Below are positions 27,802 to 36,657 of a stretch of DNA of 64,000 nucleotides, piece by piece. Position 1 is the stretch's first letter. Every line of letters starts with the position of its first letter. The stretch is from Sulfurimonas sp. Its GTDB lineage: Bacteria; Campylobacterota; Campylobacteria; Campylobacterales; Sulfurimonadaceae. Location: assembly GCF_028714975.1 (NCBI RefSeq), contig NZ_JAQTLH010000003.1:182735-246734 (forward strand), given 5' to 3'. Under the pieces are notes generated by a model that was not told the DNA's origin, ran no database searches, and saw only the letters and a program-made list of their open reading frames with translations. Made by a program: the position numbers and the translations under genes.

Positions 27802-29076
27802 ATGGACTACTTACAAATTAAAAAAGCCGCTCCTCTGCACGGAGAGATAAAGATTTCAGGTGCAAAAAATGCAGCTCTTCCGCTGATTGCTATGACTATA
27901 CTTGCTAAAAACAGCGTTACTATAAAAAATCTACCCAATGTTGCAGATATCAAAACTCTTTTAAAACTTCTGTCAAATTTAGGTGCAAAATGCTCGTCTA
28001 CATGGGAAGAAAATAACAATATAACAACCGTAGACACATCTTGTTTAACCCAAACAAAAGCCACATACGACATTGTAAGAACAATGCGTGCTTCTATACT
28101 TGTGCTCGGACCTATATTAGCAAGATTCGGTCACTGCGAAGTATCTTTGCCAGGCGGATGTGCCATAGGTCAGCGACCTGTTGATTTGCACTTAAAAGCG
28201 CTTGAGCAGATGGGAGCGGTTATAAACATAGAAGCGGGTTATATACACGCTACCGCTCCGGATGGTTTAAAGGGCTGTAATATTATTTTTGACAAAATCA
28301 CCGTTACCGGCACGGCAAATATCGTTATGGCAGCAGCTTTGGCAGATGGAATTACCACCATTACAAATGCTGCAAGAGAGCCGGAAGTTGTTCAACTTTG
28401 CGAAATTTTAAATGTAAGCGGCGCGAAAATCGAAGGTATCGGAACTGCATTTTTAACCATACACGGAACAGGCGGAGAACTTTTAAATATAAATGAGTTT
28501 AGCGTCATCCCAGACCGCATTGAGGCGGGAACCTATCTCTGTGCAGCTGCAATAACAAGATCGGAACTTACATTAACAGATGTTAATGCCACACACTTAG
28601 GCGCCGTTTTATCAAAACTTCAAGAGATGGGAAGTAAATTTACGATTACGGATGATACCATTACCATACATCCTTCGGAGGTTATTAAACCCGTCAAAAT
28701 AGTTACTCAAGAGTATCCTGCATTTCCTACGGATATGCAAGCTCAGTTTTTAGCACTTGCAACTCAAGCAAACGGTACTTCAATCATCGAAGAGAGACTT
28801 TTTGAAAATAGATTTATGCATGTGAGTGAACTTCAAAGAATGGGTGCAAATATCTCATTAAACGGGCATGTTGCAACTATAAACGGCGGAACAAAACTCA
28901 GCGGAACCGATGTTATGGCTACGGATTTGCGCGCATCAAGCGCTTTGGTTTTAGCCGGACTTGTGGCAGATGGGATAACAGATGTTCACCGCATCTACCA
29001 CCTTGATCGCGGTTACGACTCTTTAGAGAAAAAACTGCAAAATGTCGGCGCGGATATAAAAAGATTAAAAGAGTAA
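27802..29076 (+). CDS. murA: UDP-N-acetylglucosamine 1-carboxyvinyltransferase
   Basis: This 424-residue protein has the UDP-GlcNAc-binding Lys22 in [10 protein letters not shown], the PEP-attacking Cys120 in [15 protein letters not shown] and the late motif [14 protein letters not shown]. It performs the first committed step of peptidoglycan synthesis in the cytoplasm. Cys rather than Asp at position 120 predicts fosfomycin sensitivity of the enzyme. It converges on hspR with only 3 bases between the stops. Confidence 0.97.
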   Translation: MDYLQIKKAAPLHGEIKISGAKNAALPLIAMTILAKNSVTIKNLPNVADIKTLLKLLSNLGAKCSSTWEENNNITTVDTSCLTQTKATYDIVRTMRASILVLGPILARFGHCEVSLPGGCAIGQRPVDLHLKALEQMGAVINIEAGYIHATAPDGLKGCNIIFDKITVTGTANIVMAAALADGITTITNAAREPEVVQLCEILNVSGAKIEGIGTAFLTIHGTGGELLNINEFSVIPDRIEAGTYLCAAAITRSELTLTDVNATHLGAVLSKLQEMGSKFTITDDTITIHPSEVIKPVKIVTQEYPAFPTDMQAQFLALATQANGTSIIEERLFENRFMHVSELQRMGANISLNGHVATINGGTKLSGTDVMATDLRASSALVLAGLVADGITDVHRIYHLDRGYDSLEKKLQNVGADIKRLKE

Positions 29077-29079
29077 TCG

Positions 29080-29457
29080 CTATTTCTCAAATATTATCAT
29101 CTCATAAATGCTTTTTTTAGTAACTAAAGCTTTATCGTGTGATACGGTTTGAGAGTTTTTTGCTTTTAAAACTTCTTGCCTGAGTTCTAAGATATCCTGT
29201 TCCATACTGTCAACATTCTCTTTTAGTCTCAAAATAATATCTACTCCTGCAAGATTTACGCCAAGCTCGCGAGTCAGTCTTAAAATGAGTTTTATTCTAT
29301 CTATATCTCTTTGAGAATAGAGCCTTATCTTGCCGTTTGATCTTGATGGAGTAAGAAGATTTTCTCTCTCATACTGTCTAAGAGTCTGCGGATGAATATC
29401 CAAAATTTTCGCAACAATACTGATTAAGTAAACAGGTTCGTCATATTGATGTATCAC
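29080..29457 (-). CDS. hspR: HspR-type MerR family heat-shock repressor
   Basis: This 125-residue protein has a MerR winged-helix N-terminus (VYLISIVAKILDIHPQTLRQYERENLL) with the RLYSQRDIDRIKLI wing and a hydrophobic RLTRELGVNLAGVDIILRL helix typical of HspR. HspR represses chaperone genes and works with DnaK. It lies 4 bases after cbpA, as in Helicobacter and Campylobacter, so it would repress its own operon through the operator at 30395-30415. Confidence 0.88.
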   Translation of the reverse strand: MIHQYDEPVYLISIVAKILDIHPQTLRQYERENLLTPSRSNGKIRLYSQRDIDRIKLILRLTRELGVNLAGVDIILRLKENVDSMEQDILELRQEVLKAKNSQTVSHDKALVTKKSIYEMIIFEK

Positions 29458-29461
29458 GGCT

Positions 29462-30340
29462 TTACTCCTTAGGCAATTTTTCTTTCATTAACTCTACTAA
29501 CTTCTCATCCAAATCTTCAATTTTAGGCAAGACAATGTTTGCTTCTAGGTATAAATTTCCGCGCTCTTTTGTTTTGCGATTCATGGCACCCATCTCTTTT
29601 ACACGAAATCTCTGTCCGTTTTTAGTATTTTGCGGGATTTTTAACTTAATCTCTTTTTCTAGCGTTTGTATGGTTACCTTCTCGCCAAAAAGTGCCGCAT
29701 AAAGAGGAACATCAAATTTTTTAATCAAATCATCTTCTTCTCTGATATATTCAGGATTAGAAGCTACATTTATCTTTAAAAAAAGGTCTCCCGCTCTTCC
29801 GCCTTGAGCATGTCCTTTACCCTTGACACGCATCTTCTCACCGCTGTTTACACCGGCTGGGATTTTGATATCAAACCTCTCTCCATTAACCGCAACAGAG
29901 TGTGAACCGCCTAAAATAGAGACGCTAAAAGGAATAGTAACGCTTGTTTCTATATCAAGATTCGGTTGTTGTTTTCCGCCAAATCCTCCGCCTCCAAAGC
30001 CGCCGCCAAAAGAAGAACCTCCAAATCCGCCAAAACCGCCGCCGGAGAACATATTTCTTAAAATTTCATCCAAATCACCACTTCCGCCATGTGAACGAGA
30101 AAAATCATGGAAATTTTGTCCGCCGAACATACTATCGCCGTGTGCGTCATACTGTGCTTTTTTCTTTTTATCACTTAAAATTTCATATGCGGAGTTTATC
30201 TCTTTAAACTTATCTTCCGCACCTTTTTCTTTATTTATATCGGGATGATATTTTCTTGCTAACTTTCTATACGCTTTTTTTATTTCCGCTTCGCTTGCGT
30301 TTTCCGGAACTTCAAGCGTTTCATATAAAGATTTACTCAT
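29462..30340 (-). CDS. cbpA: CbpA-type DnaJ co-chaperone
   Basis: This 292-residue protein has an intact J domain (residues 3-68, with HPD in ARKYHPDINKE), a long Gly/Phe-rich linker (about 75-122) and two C-terminal substrate-binding domains, but no Cys-rich zinc finger. It therefore belongs to the CbpA class that stimulates DnaK. RBS AGGA precedes the ATG. It is the first gene of a two-gene operon with hspR and has a near-consensus sigma-70 promoter overlapped by an HspR-like operator. Confidence 0.92.
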   Translation of the reverse strand: MSKSLYETLEVPENASEAEIKKAYRKLARKYHPDINKEKGAEDKFKEINSAYEILSDKKKKAQYDAHGDSMFGGQNFHDFSRSHGGSGDLDEILRNMFSGGGFGGFGGSSFGGGFGGGGFGGKQQPNLDIETSVTIPFSVSILGGSHSVAVNGERFDIKIPAGVNSGEKMRVKGKGHAQGGRAGDLFLKINVASNPEYIREEDDLIKKFDVPLYAALFGEKVTIQTLEKEIKLKIPQNTKNGQRFRVKEMGAMNRKTKERGNLYLEANIVLPKIEDLDEKLVELMKEKLPKE

Positions 30341-30380
30341 TTTTTTTCCTACAATATATATTATTTGATTATTAAGTAAG

Positions 30381-30410
30381 ATTATATCACAAGGGTTGAG
30401 TGGATGTCAA
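30381..30410 (-). promoter_or_regulatory. Sigma-70 promoter of cbpA-hspR
   Basis: On the minus strand TTGACA (30410-30405) and TATAAT (30386-30381) are separated by 18 bases, both perfect consensus hexamers, about 41 bases before the cbpA start. Such a full promoter is rare in Campylobacterota, where the -35 is usually missing, and suits a tightly repressed stress operon. Confidence 0.8.
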
Positions 30411-30415
30411 TCAAC
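30395..30415. promoter_or_regulatory. HAIR-like HspR operator
   Basis: GTTGAGT and AATCAAC flank seven bases at 30395-30415. The known HspR element is CTTGAGT-N7-ACTCAAG, so spacing is exact and most half-site positions match. It overlaps the -35 and spacer of the cbpA promoter, where a bound repressor would block RNA polymerase. Confidence 0.75.
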
Positions 30416-30610
30416 TTTATGATATGTATAAGTTCAGAAATCTTTTTTTGTAGTATGCCTGACGCCATCCACTATTTATATTAAAAAAGGCACCATATTA
30501 CAAATTTACCCAAACACACTAAAAAAAATTATTTTATAACAATATATTACTACAAATTATACAAAAAATAGATATTATAAGAAATCGTTCTTATTTGTTT
30601 GTAAATAGTA

Positions 30611-30687
30611 CTTGATATAAAGCTATAAAAAATAAAAATTTACTAAAAAAGTGGTGCAGATGGTTGGAATAATAGCTTTATATCAAG
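30611..30687. repeat. Perfect 16-bp inverted repeat with 45-bp centre
   Basis: CTTGATATAAAGCTAT (30611-30626) is matched exactly by its reverse complement at 30672-30687. The stretch 30416-30774 around it is AT-rich and holds no ORF that I can support. The centre holds GTGGT, which can pair with ACCAC just outside the right arm (30698-30702). It could be a small mobile remnant, a large transcript hairpin or a protein-binding site. Confidence 0.75.
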
Positions 30688-30708
30688 AATACAGATTACC
30701 ACTTAGTA

Positions 30709-30717
30709 CCCCCCCCC
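30709..30717 (+). repeat. Poly-C tract of nine bases upstream of an unknown gene
   Basis: Nine C residues follow TTAGTA in a very AT-rich gap, ten bases before a -10-like TACAAT (about 30728-30733). The tract is outside the reading frame of the next gene, which has an in-frame stop between. If it varies in length it would alter promoter spacing rather than a reading frame. Confidence 0.7.
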
Positions 30718-30774
30718 TCTCCCTCAATACAATATTTATAACTTAAATCTCTTCAAAAAGTTTGGAGATTTTTA

Positions 30775-31170
30775 ATGGGTCATTCCATCCTAATAAATAA
30801 AACATATTATATTTATCGACGATATAATATTCAAGCCACATTTGCTTTGCTCTATCACAATGAGCCTCTAAGTATTGTTGACTTATCCAAGTTTGTTAGA
30901 CTCTCTGATCAGTTTATCCAGATTGACAAGAATCACTACTTTATTATTTTTGAATTTACTTCCCAAAAAAATGCATATAAAGCATCACAAAATATTATTT
31001 ATAATTTGGATAAACATTTTAATACTCATAAAGGGTGTTATATTGCAATTGACTCTTTTGATATTACAAAATCTCCCCAAAATGTCTTAAATAGACTTAA
31101 GCAAATTCTTATTGAGGTTCGTAAAAATCCATGTGTCCGAGTTGAAGTTGAAGATATACTGGATAGGTGA
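30775..31170 (+). CDS. Hypothetical protein, possible degenerate GGDEF-like fold
   Basis: I do not recognise this 131-residue protein. It has alternating strands and helices with no signal peptide; IDKNHYFIIFEFTSQKNAYKA in the middle and a NVLNRLKQILIEVRKN helix near the end loosely recall a GGDEF-type palm fold without any catalytic motif. RBS GGAG lies 12 bases before the ATG. It stands alone between an inverted repeat and poly-C tract upstream and a palindromic repeat directly after the stop. Codon use is AT-rich, as in its surroundings. Confidence 0.6.
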   Translation: MGHSILINKTYYIYRRYNIQATFALLYHNEPLSIVDLSKFVRLSDQFIQIDKNHYFIIFEFTSQKNAYKASQNIIYNLDKHFNTHKGCYIAIDSFDITKSPQNVLNRLKQILIEVRKNPCVRVEVEDILDR

Positions 31171-31174
31171 CAAG

Positions 31175-31205
31175 AAATAGTGTCTGACACCAAAAGATAC
31201 TATTT
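31175..31205. repeat. Nested palindrome AAATAGTGTCTGACAC...ACTATTT
   Basis: AAATAGT at 31175-31181 pairs with ACTATTT at 31199-31205, and inside it GTGTC-T-GACAC forms a second palindrome. From memory, closely similar sequences accompany REP-type transposon remnants in several bacteria; I could not check this. It starts 4 bases after the stop of the unknown gene. Confidence 0.55.
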
Positions 31206-31357
31206 GAGGGGGTTAAAGTGTAGTTATGCAAACTGAATTATTTACAGCATGGTATAAAATGGTTATAAAAATTAGAGTGTTTATATTAATCTTTGAAGAA
31301 ATGATGGTGCCATTTGTCAAACGAACTATAAAATTGGGCAGTTAAATTTAAAAAATA

Positions 31358-31417
31358 GCTTCCAAGCCAAGCTTGGAATGACGAATTGCCCGTCACCCTG
31401 AACTTGATTCAGGATCT
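31358..31417. repeat. Mosaic repeat family 3 next to purH
   Basis: CCAAGC-CAA-GCTTGG (31361-31375) is followed by GAATGACGAA and then CACCCTGAACTTGATTCAGG, whose CCTGAA/TTCAGG arms form a second hairpin (31396-31412). Related pieces are at 53056-53106, 56158-56233 and 56286-56327. It ends just before the 3' end of purH. Confidence 0.75.
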
Positions 31418-31434
31418 AGATTATGCAAAAAGGT

Positions 31435-32970
31435 CTAATGCAAAAAGTGTCTAACTTCTGAGAAGTAAAGGCTCATTCCAAACTCATTTGCGGCATCTAT
31501 GATTTCATCATCTCTTATGCTTCCGCCCGGTTCTATTACACTCTTAACACCGGCTGCAGCGGCAGCGTCAATGCTATCGCGGAATGGGAAAAATGCCTCG
31601 CTTGCAAGTGCTGCTCCAGTTACATCAAGACCCATCTCTTTTGCTTTTTTAAGCGCACATTGGCTTGCATCAACTCGGCTTGTCATTCCCATGCCCACAG
31701 CTACCATAGCAGAGTTTTTCACATAAACTACACAGTTTGATTTTGTAAGGGATGCTACTTTGTAAGCTATCTCCATATCTTTTTTCTCTTGTTCCGTAGC
31801 AGCTTTTTTCGTCATAAGTTTTGCGTTTTTAACTTCATCGTCGTTTACTTTGTCGGCATCTTGATATACAAAACCGCCGTCAATATGTTTAAAATCTTTC
31901 TCGTCATTCGCAAGAACTAACTTGTCATGACCCATTTCAAACAGCTTAATTCGCTTTTTAGAAGCAAATACCTCTTGCGCTTCCTCTGTTATGCGACCGG
32001 CAATAATAACCTCTAAAAATATCTCGTTCATCTTAAGTGCCAGCTCTTTTGTAACAACGCCGTTAACCGCAACAACACCGCCAAATGCAGAAACAGGGTC
32101 ACACTTTAGAGCCTCTTCATACGCTTCTAAAAGGGTGTCTTTTATAGCAAAACCGCACGGATTGCCATGCTTAGTTATACAAACCGCATTTTCGCTTCCA
32201 AATGCAGAGGCGATTTTAACCGCACCGCTTAAATCGTTTAGGTTGTTAAAACTTGCTTCGCCTTTTAGGGTTTTAAAATTATTTGAGTAGTGTTTGTCAA
32301 ATTCATACAATGCGCCGTTTTGATGAGGATTTTCACCATAACGAGTATCCATCACTTTGCTTCCTACTATAAACTGTTTCGCTCCAAAACCGCCGTTAAA
32401 TCGCTTGTTCATGTAGTTTGCTATCATTGAGTCGTACGCTGCAGTGTGTTCGAACGCTTTTATCATAAGATTACGGCGAAATTCAAGCGTGTTTTTCTCA
32501 TTCTCTAACGCATCTATAACTTTTGCATAATCATTTACATCGGTTACAATCATAACACTGTCAAAGTTTTTAGAAGCCGAACGCACCATTGCGGGTCCGC
32601 CGATATCGATGTTTTCTATGATCTCTTCAAAATCATCCGTTTTCTCGATTGTCGCTTTAAACGGATAAAGGTTTACACAAACAAGGTCTATCGCCTCAAC
32701 GCCAAGCTCTTTTGCCTGATCTAAGTGCGACTGCTTGTCACGACGATGCAAAATCCCGCCGTGTACAAAAGGATTTAGAGTTTTTACACGACCCTCAAAG
32801 CACTCGGGAAATTTTGTAACCTCATCTATCTCTATAGCCTTTATACCGTTTTCTACCAATATCTTATAAGTACCGCCCGTCGAGATAATTTCAAAACCGT
32901 TTTTTACTAAAGATTTACAAAAATCAACCACACCGCTCTTATCGCTTACGCTTACCAACGCTCTTTTCAT
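31435..32970 (-). CDS. purH: Bifunctional AICAR transformylase/IMP cyclohydrolase
   Basis: This 511-residue protein has the N-terminal MGS-like cyclohydrolase domain ([15 protein letters not shown], then [15 protein letters not shown]) and the C-terminal AICAR transformylase domain with [13 protein letters not shown] near residue 248 and SDAFFPF-like [11 protein letters not shown] near 470. It carries out the last two steps of IMP synthesis. The ATG at 32970, seven bases after AGGA, is preferred to an in-frame TTG one codon earlier. Confidence 0.96.
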   Translation of the reverse strand: MKRALVSVSDKSGVVDFCKSLVKNGFEIISTGGTYKILVENGIKAIEIDEVTKFPECFEGRVKTLNPFVHGGILHRRDKQSHLDQAKELGVEAIDLVCVNLYPFKATIEKTDDFEEIIENIDIGGPAMVRSASKNFDSVMIVTDVNDYAKVIDALENEKNTLEFRRNLMIKAFEHTAAYDSMIANYMNKRFNGGFGAKQFIVGSKVMDTRYGENPHQNGALYEFDKHYSNNFKTLKGEASFNNLNDLSGAVKIASAFGSENAVCITKHGNPCGFAIKDTLLEAYEEALKCDPVSAFGGVVAVNGVVTKELALKMNEIFLEVIIAGRITEEAQEVFASKKRIKLFEMGHDKLVLANDEKDFKHIDGGFVYQDADKVNDDEVKNAKLMTKKAATEQEKKDMEIAYKVASLTKSNCVVYVKNSAMVAVGMGMTSRVDASQCALKKAKEMGLDVTGAALASEAFFPFRDSIDAAAAAGVKSVIEPGGSIRDDEIIDAANEFGMSLYFSEVRHFLH

Positions 32971-33176
32971 CAAAATTTCCTAAAAAAATAAATTGGCGAA
33001 TTTTATCTCATTTGAGATTAGAAGATGGTAAACTTAAAAAAATCATAACTATTCTTAGGTAAAACTTAAAACAATTAAATAATTAAAAAGCGATAAGAAA
33101 GATAAAAGTTAAATCGGATAAAATTTCTCCGATTTAAAAAACTAGAGCGTAATGCGTTCTTACCAAAGGAAACAAA

Positions 33177-33308
33177 ATGAAAACAATCATTTTATTAATC
33201 ACATTAACATTAGGTGCTCTTCAAGCAGACGACATTGTACAATACGATGTAAAAGAGTCACAAACTCCAATTAGTAAACCGAACCACCCTTCTACGGAAA
33301 TTTACTAA
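33177..33308 (+). CDS. Small exported peptide, 43 residues
   Basis: An ATG at 33177, preceded by AAAGGA, opens a 43-codon frame: a Lys-containing start, a hydrophobic stretch ILLITLTLGA, an LQA cleavage site, and a 26-residue mature part rich in Asp, Pro and Ser (from DDIVQYDVKES). It ends at a TAA at 33306-33308 and is followed by a strong hairpin. The combination of RBS, signal peptide and terminator-like hairpin argues for a real gene. Function is unknown. Confidence 0.65.
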   Translation: MKTIILLITLTLGALQADDIVQYDVKESQTPISKPNHPSTEIY

Positions 33309-33336
33309 TTAGATACGCGTAATTTTATTTCTCCTT

Positions 33337-33364
33337 CTAAAATAGGCTTAAAAGCCTATTTTAG
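33337..33364. terminator. Bidirectional terminator-like hairpin
   Basis: CTAAAATAGGCTT pairs over 13 bases with AAGCCTATTTTAG around a two-base loop. It lies between the small exported-peptide gene and the 3' end of the corA-like gene, which converge on it. There is no long T tract on either side, so it may rely on the A/T-rich stem base. Confidence 0.65.
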
Positions 33365-33383
33365 CGATATATATCTAAAACCC

Positions 33384-34169
33384 CTAAGCTTTCTTTCTTA
33401 CAAAATTAATCAATCCGATAGTTATAATAAGCACGCACAACATGAGTATTACAACATTTGTCGTTCCGGATGTTCCGTCTGCAAACGGCAATCCGCTAGT
33501 GTTTATTCCGAAAAAACCTACAAGCAGATTTAATGGCAAAAACACGGCAGAAATGGTTGTAAGAGTATAAATTGAATGGTTCATTTTTTCGTTTGTTTGC
33601 GCACTGTAAAAATTATAAAGATAATCAAGTTTAGAGAGTTGCAATGTGGCAGATCTTAAAGTTCTCTCAATATGCTCATGTAAATCCGTATAATGGTTTA
33701 TAGGAAAATCACTGCTATTTTCATAATATTCAATTGCTCTATTCATTGTTAAAGATGCATGCATCAATACTCTCTCAACACGTACAATATTATGTTTAAG
33801 CCTTAACCATTGATTCATAAAAGAAGTTTTTTTCTTATTAAGATATAAAACTTCTTCCATCTCAGCAATTAAATCATGATAATACTCAAATGATTTTAAC
33901 AGCTCATCTACCATCTTATCTAAGATTCTATACGGGGACTCAAAACGACTGCCTAACTCCTCAAATCTATCTTCGCTCCTGTCGTAGAAATAACTGTTAT
34001 CATTCGTAATTATAAATCCGATAGAGTTTACTTCAAGCTCTTTATCAATAATCGGCAACCTAATAATCAACATATCATACTGTTCATTTTCGTCAAACAC
34101 TGACGGGTGTTCTTTATTTCGTAAATCTTCTAAATGTAAGTTATCAACTAATTTATGAAGGTTAATCAT
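33384..34169 (-). CDS. CorA-like divalent metal ion transporter with GIN in place of GMN
   Basis: This 261-residue protein has the soluble alpha/beta N-terminal funnel, a long helix (about residues 90-190) and two C-terminal membrane helices separated by the periplasmic loop motif. The first helix ends VGFFGINTSGLPF, where CorA and ZntB have GMN. It is shorter than E. coli CorA (316). It probably conducts Mg2+, Co2+, Ni2+ or Zn2+; the GIN variant makes the ion preference uncertain. It starts 9 bases after the MscS gene ends. Confidence 0.82.
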   Translation of the reverse strand: MINLHKLVDNLHLEDLRNKEHPSVFDENEQYDMLIIRLPIIDKELEVNSIGFIITNDNSYFYDRSEDRFEELGSRFESPYRILDKMVDELLKSFEYYHDLIAEMEEVLYLNKKKTSFMNQWLRLKHNIVRVERVLMHASLTMNRAIEYYENSSDFPINHYTDLHEHIERTLRSATLQLSKLDYLYNFYSAQTNEKMNHSIYTLTTISAVFLPLNLLVGFFGINTSGLPFADGTSGTTNVVILMLCVLIITIGLINFVRKKA

Positions 34170-34178
34170 TGTGTCCCT

Positions 34179-35618
34179 TTACTTGGATTGCACGCAAAAT
34201 TCAACTCCCTCTTCTTGAAGTGTTTTAACAATTCTTTGACTTAATTGAGATTTTAACTCCATAATCTGATGATACGGAGCGACATACCAAACATAAAGCG
34301 TGAAACATGGATCTTTTGAATCCGGTATAAAATGGATACGTGGTCTAAATTCACGAGAACTCATTTCATAACGCTCCCTAAGGCTTAAAAATTGCTTTGT
34401 AGTGACCTCTATATATTTTTCCGTTTCTTCAAAAGTGATTTCCTTAACCAATTTTTCAATTTTTTGCGTGTCAGCCGTAAAAGGAATACGAAATTCTACG
34501 AGATCATATATGGTTTTCATCTTATCGTGTGTATAGTTGTATACATAATTTGTTACGAAAAAATTATTTGGTATAAAAACGGTGCGTCCTGCGCGTTTTA
34601 GCTGTAGAGATGTCGTGTTGTTGATGCTCTCATACAGAGTGACTTGAAAGAGTGAAATATCGATTATTTCACCTATAATCGGGTTGTTATTTACCTGTAT
34701 TAAAATTCTGTCCCCGACTTTTATAAAATTTCCAAATGAGAGATGAAACCAAGTTGCAATGCTTTGAAGATACTCTTTCATACTAATCGTCATAGCCGCT
34801 GCAATAACACCGATAAGCGTTGCCGCATAGATTAAGTTGTTGATGTTAAATATAATGATAATAAGCAGTATAGTTAAAAAAGAGGTTATATTCAACACTC
34901 TTCTTACCTTAAAAAGACGCTCTTCTTCTTTTATTCGTTTTACAATAAAGTATTTTGCTAAATGAAAAAGAGCAAATATAAAAATTAAAACAGTTATTTT
35001 TATGATGTGAATCGGTAATTGTGTCTGTTCATAAGCTTCAATATCATTGAGATAACTCTCTTTTATGCGTTTAAGCACATCTTCTTTGTTTTCCAACAAA
35101 CCTTTTGCGTTTTCAAAAAAATCTAACGCTTTATTGAGTTGATACTCTTTTGTAAAATCTTTTGTCTCTAATGCACCAGTGGCGTTTAACTCTTTTTTTA
35201 AAAAGTCAACGGCTTCATCATACTCATGCCGTAAAATATTTAGTTTTTGAGTTTGAATACTAAATTTACTCTTTTGATTTGTAAAAAGGTACTCTATGAT
35301 ATTTATCTCTTTATCCGTGTCGCCGAGTGTTATTTTGCTTAACATATTGTCAAATGATTGCGGCAGTTCATCGAGGATTTTCTTTTTGCTGGTTTGAAGT
35401 TTTAGCAGCTGTTGAAGTTCAGCTCTTTTTTGTCCGTTTGTATTTTTAATTGACTTCTCAAGCGTTTTAATCTCATCATCAAGTGCTTGTGCTTTAAGAG
35501 AATTGCTATAAACCTGCAGCCAACTGTTTTTCTCTTTTTCAAAATATGAAAAATCTTCCGCAAAACAGAGTGCAGAGAATAAAAATAGGCTGATAATAAA
35601 ACTAAATATATTTTTCAC
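34179..35618 (-). CDS. MscS family mechanosensitive channel with periplasmic coiled coil
   Basis: This 479-residue protein has a signal peptide (NIFSFIISLFLFSALCFA), a periplasmic helical region (about residues 25-195), three to four membrane helices (205-290) and the MscS pore and beta-domain signature MTISMKEYLQSIATWFHLSFGNFIKVGDRI. The N-terminal extension makes it a larger MscS relative. It would release solutes on osmotic downshock. It overlaps the peptidase gene upstream by 4 bases. Confidence 0.85.
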   Translation of the reverse strand: MKNIFSFIISLFLFSALCFAEDFSYFEKEKNSWLQVYSNSLKAQALDDEIKTLEKSIKNTNGQKRAELQQLLKLQTSKKKILDELPQSFDNMLSKITLGDTDKEINIIEYLFTNQKSKFSIQTQKLNILRHEYDEAVDFLKKELNATGALETKDFTKEYQLNKALDFFENAKGLLENKEDVLKRIKESYLNDIEAYEQTQLPIHIIKITVLIFIFALFHLAKYFIVKRIKEEERLFKVRRVLNITSFLTILLIIIIFNINNLIYAATLIGVIAAAMTISMKEYLQSIATWFHLSFGNFIKVGDRILIQVNNNPIIGEIIDISLFQVTLYESINNTTSLQLKRAGRTVFIPNNFFVTNYVYNYTHDKMKTIYDLVEFRIPFTADTQKIEKLVKEITFEETEKYIEVTTKQFLSLRERYEMSSREFRPRIHFIPDSKDPCFTLYVWYVAPYHQIMELKSQLSQRIVKTLQEEGVEFCVQSK

Positions 35619-36646
35619 TTTATATATACTTTTGTTAAAACTCGAATCATGCTCTCAACGGAATTTTTAGTTGTTGTTTCATGCACGGTATGATACCCGA
35701 TTGTCGGTATCTGCAAAGTTGTTCCTTGAATTTCACCTTTGGTAGCGTGGATTAATCTCCCTAGTTCTGTCGTACCCAGAGAGCCGACCGTACCATTTTT
35801 AGCCATTTTAGCCTTTAAATAACTATCTTTAAAGTCGTATCTTATGTTCTCTTGCGTGGCTATTTTTTTTATTTTATTTTTCAAAGGTGACTTAAATACG
35901 GCGTTTGAATCCCTGTTTCTCATCACTATATCTATATTTCTAATCTCTTCTAAAGTCGGGTATGGACTTGTGTCAAGAACAAGGAGCTCGTTTGTTTTGA
36001 TATCAAATCGTCTAAACCACTCAAGTAAAAATCTCCAACTCCTGCCGGCTTCTTCAGAAGCGGTAAAAAAAGCCGTCCCCTGATACCCTATGCTGTACAT
36101 ATAGATAATAATCGCTATACTGATAACATTATCTAATTGCGCGGATATCAAATCACCGTTAATCTCAAGTTTGTCCATAAATGCGATGGGCGTTCCGGGA
36201 AAGAGATAGTCAAAACCCTCTATTTTAAAAATTATGTTATTTCTTCTTTGACAGAGAAAAGCATCTTTGATTGAACTAATCCCCAAATAAGTTCCCGATG
36301 ATTGTTGATATGCCTGAACTCTCTCATCGACAAATCTAGCCGTAAAGTTATGAAGAAGCTGTTCTGCGTTTGAATCTCCCGTTAAGTCGGCTTTGTTTTT
36401 TGCGATAAACGCCGCGTATTGAAACTCGTTATGACCGGTACAAATAAGTCCGTGTCTATCGGTGTGCGCGGAAATATAACCGTTCTTTGGTTTTTTTCCT
36501 TTGGCTACTAGTACGCCGTCGTAATATTCAACATTTACGCCTATCTCTTCTAACTCTCTTTTTATAAACATAAAAAAAGGGTGTTCCGCTCCGACAACAC
36601 TCGGTATACGGATAAGCTGCTTTAATATATCATAAAATATTTCCAT
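35615..36646 (-). CDS. M42/M20-like dinuclear metallopeptidase
   Basis: This 343-residue protein carries the metal-ligand series of co-catalytic zinc peptidases: SAHTDRHG near residue 60, SAQLDNVIS near 168, the catalytic TASEEAGR near 197, LDTSPYP near 225 and a late His in YHTVHETTTK. This fits an M42-type aminopeptidase or a related deacylase. It sits 11 bases downstream of rimK, so it may process peptides or glutamylated products made by that ligase, which is inference. Confidence 0.72.
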   Translation of the reverse strand: MEIFYDILKQLIRIPSVVGAEHPFFMFIKRELEEIGVNVEYYDGVLVAKGKKPKNGYISAHTDRHGLICTGHNEFQYAAFIAKNKADLTGDSNAEQLLHNFTARFVDERVQAYQQSSGTYLGISSIKDAFLCQRRNNIIFKIEGFDYLFPGTPIAFMDKLEINGDLISAQLDNVISIAIIIYMYSIGYQGTAFFTASEEAGRSWRFLLEWFRRFDIKTNELLVLDTSPYPTLEEIRNIDIVMRNRDSNAVFKSPLKNKIKKIATQENIRYDFKDSYLKAKMAKNGTVGSLGTTELGRLIHATKGEIQGTTLQIPTIGYHTVHETTTKNSVESMIRVLTKVYIK

Positions 36647-36657
36647 AGCTCTATTCT

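Noticed and set aside
29823..30248. Plus-strand Pro-rich ORF opposite cbpA
   Set aside because: It mirrors the Gly/Phe-rich linker codons of cbpA; the CbpA frame has clear domains.
30709..30717. Poly-C tract as a frameshift switch in the 30775 gene
   Set aside because: An in-frame TAA lies between the tract and the ATG, so the tract cannot shift this reading frame.
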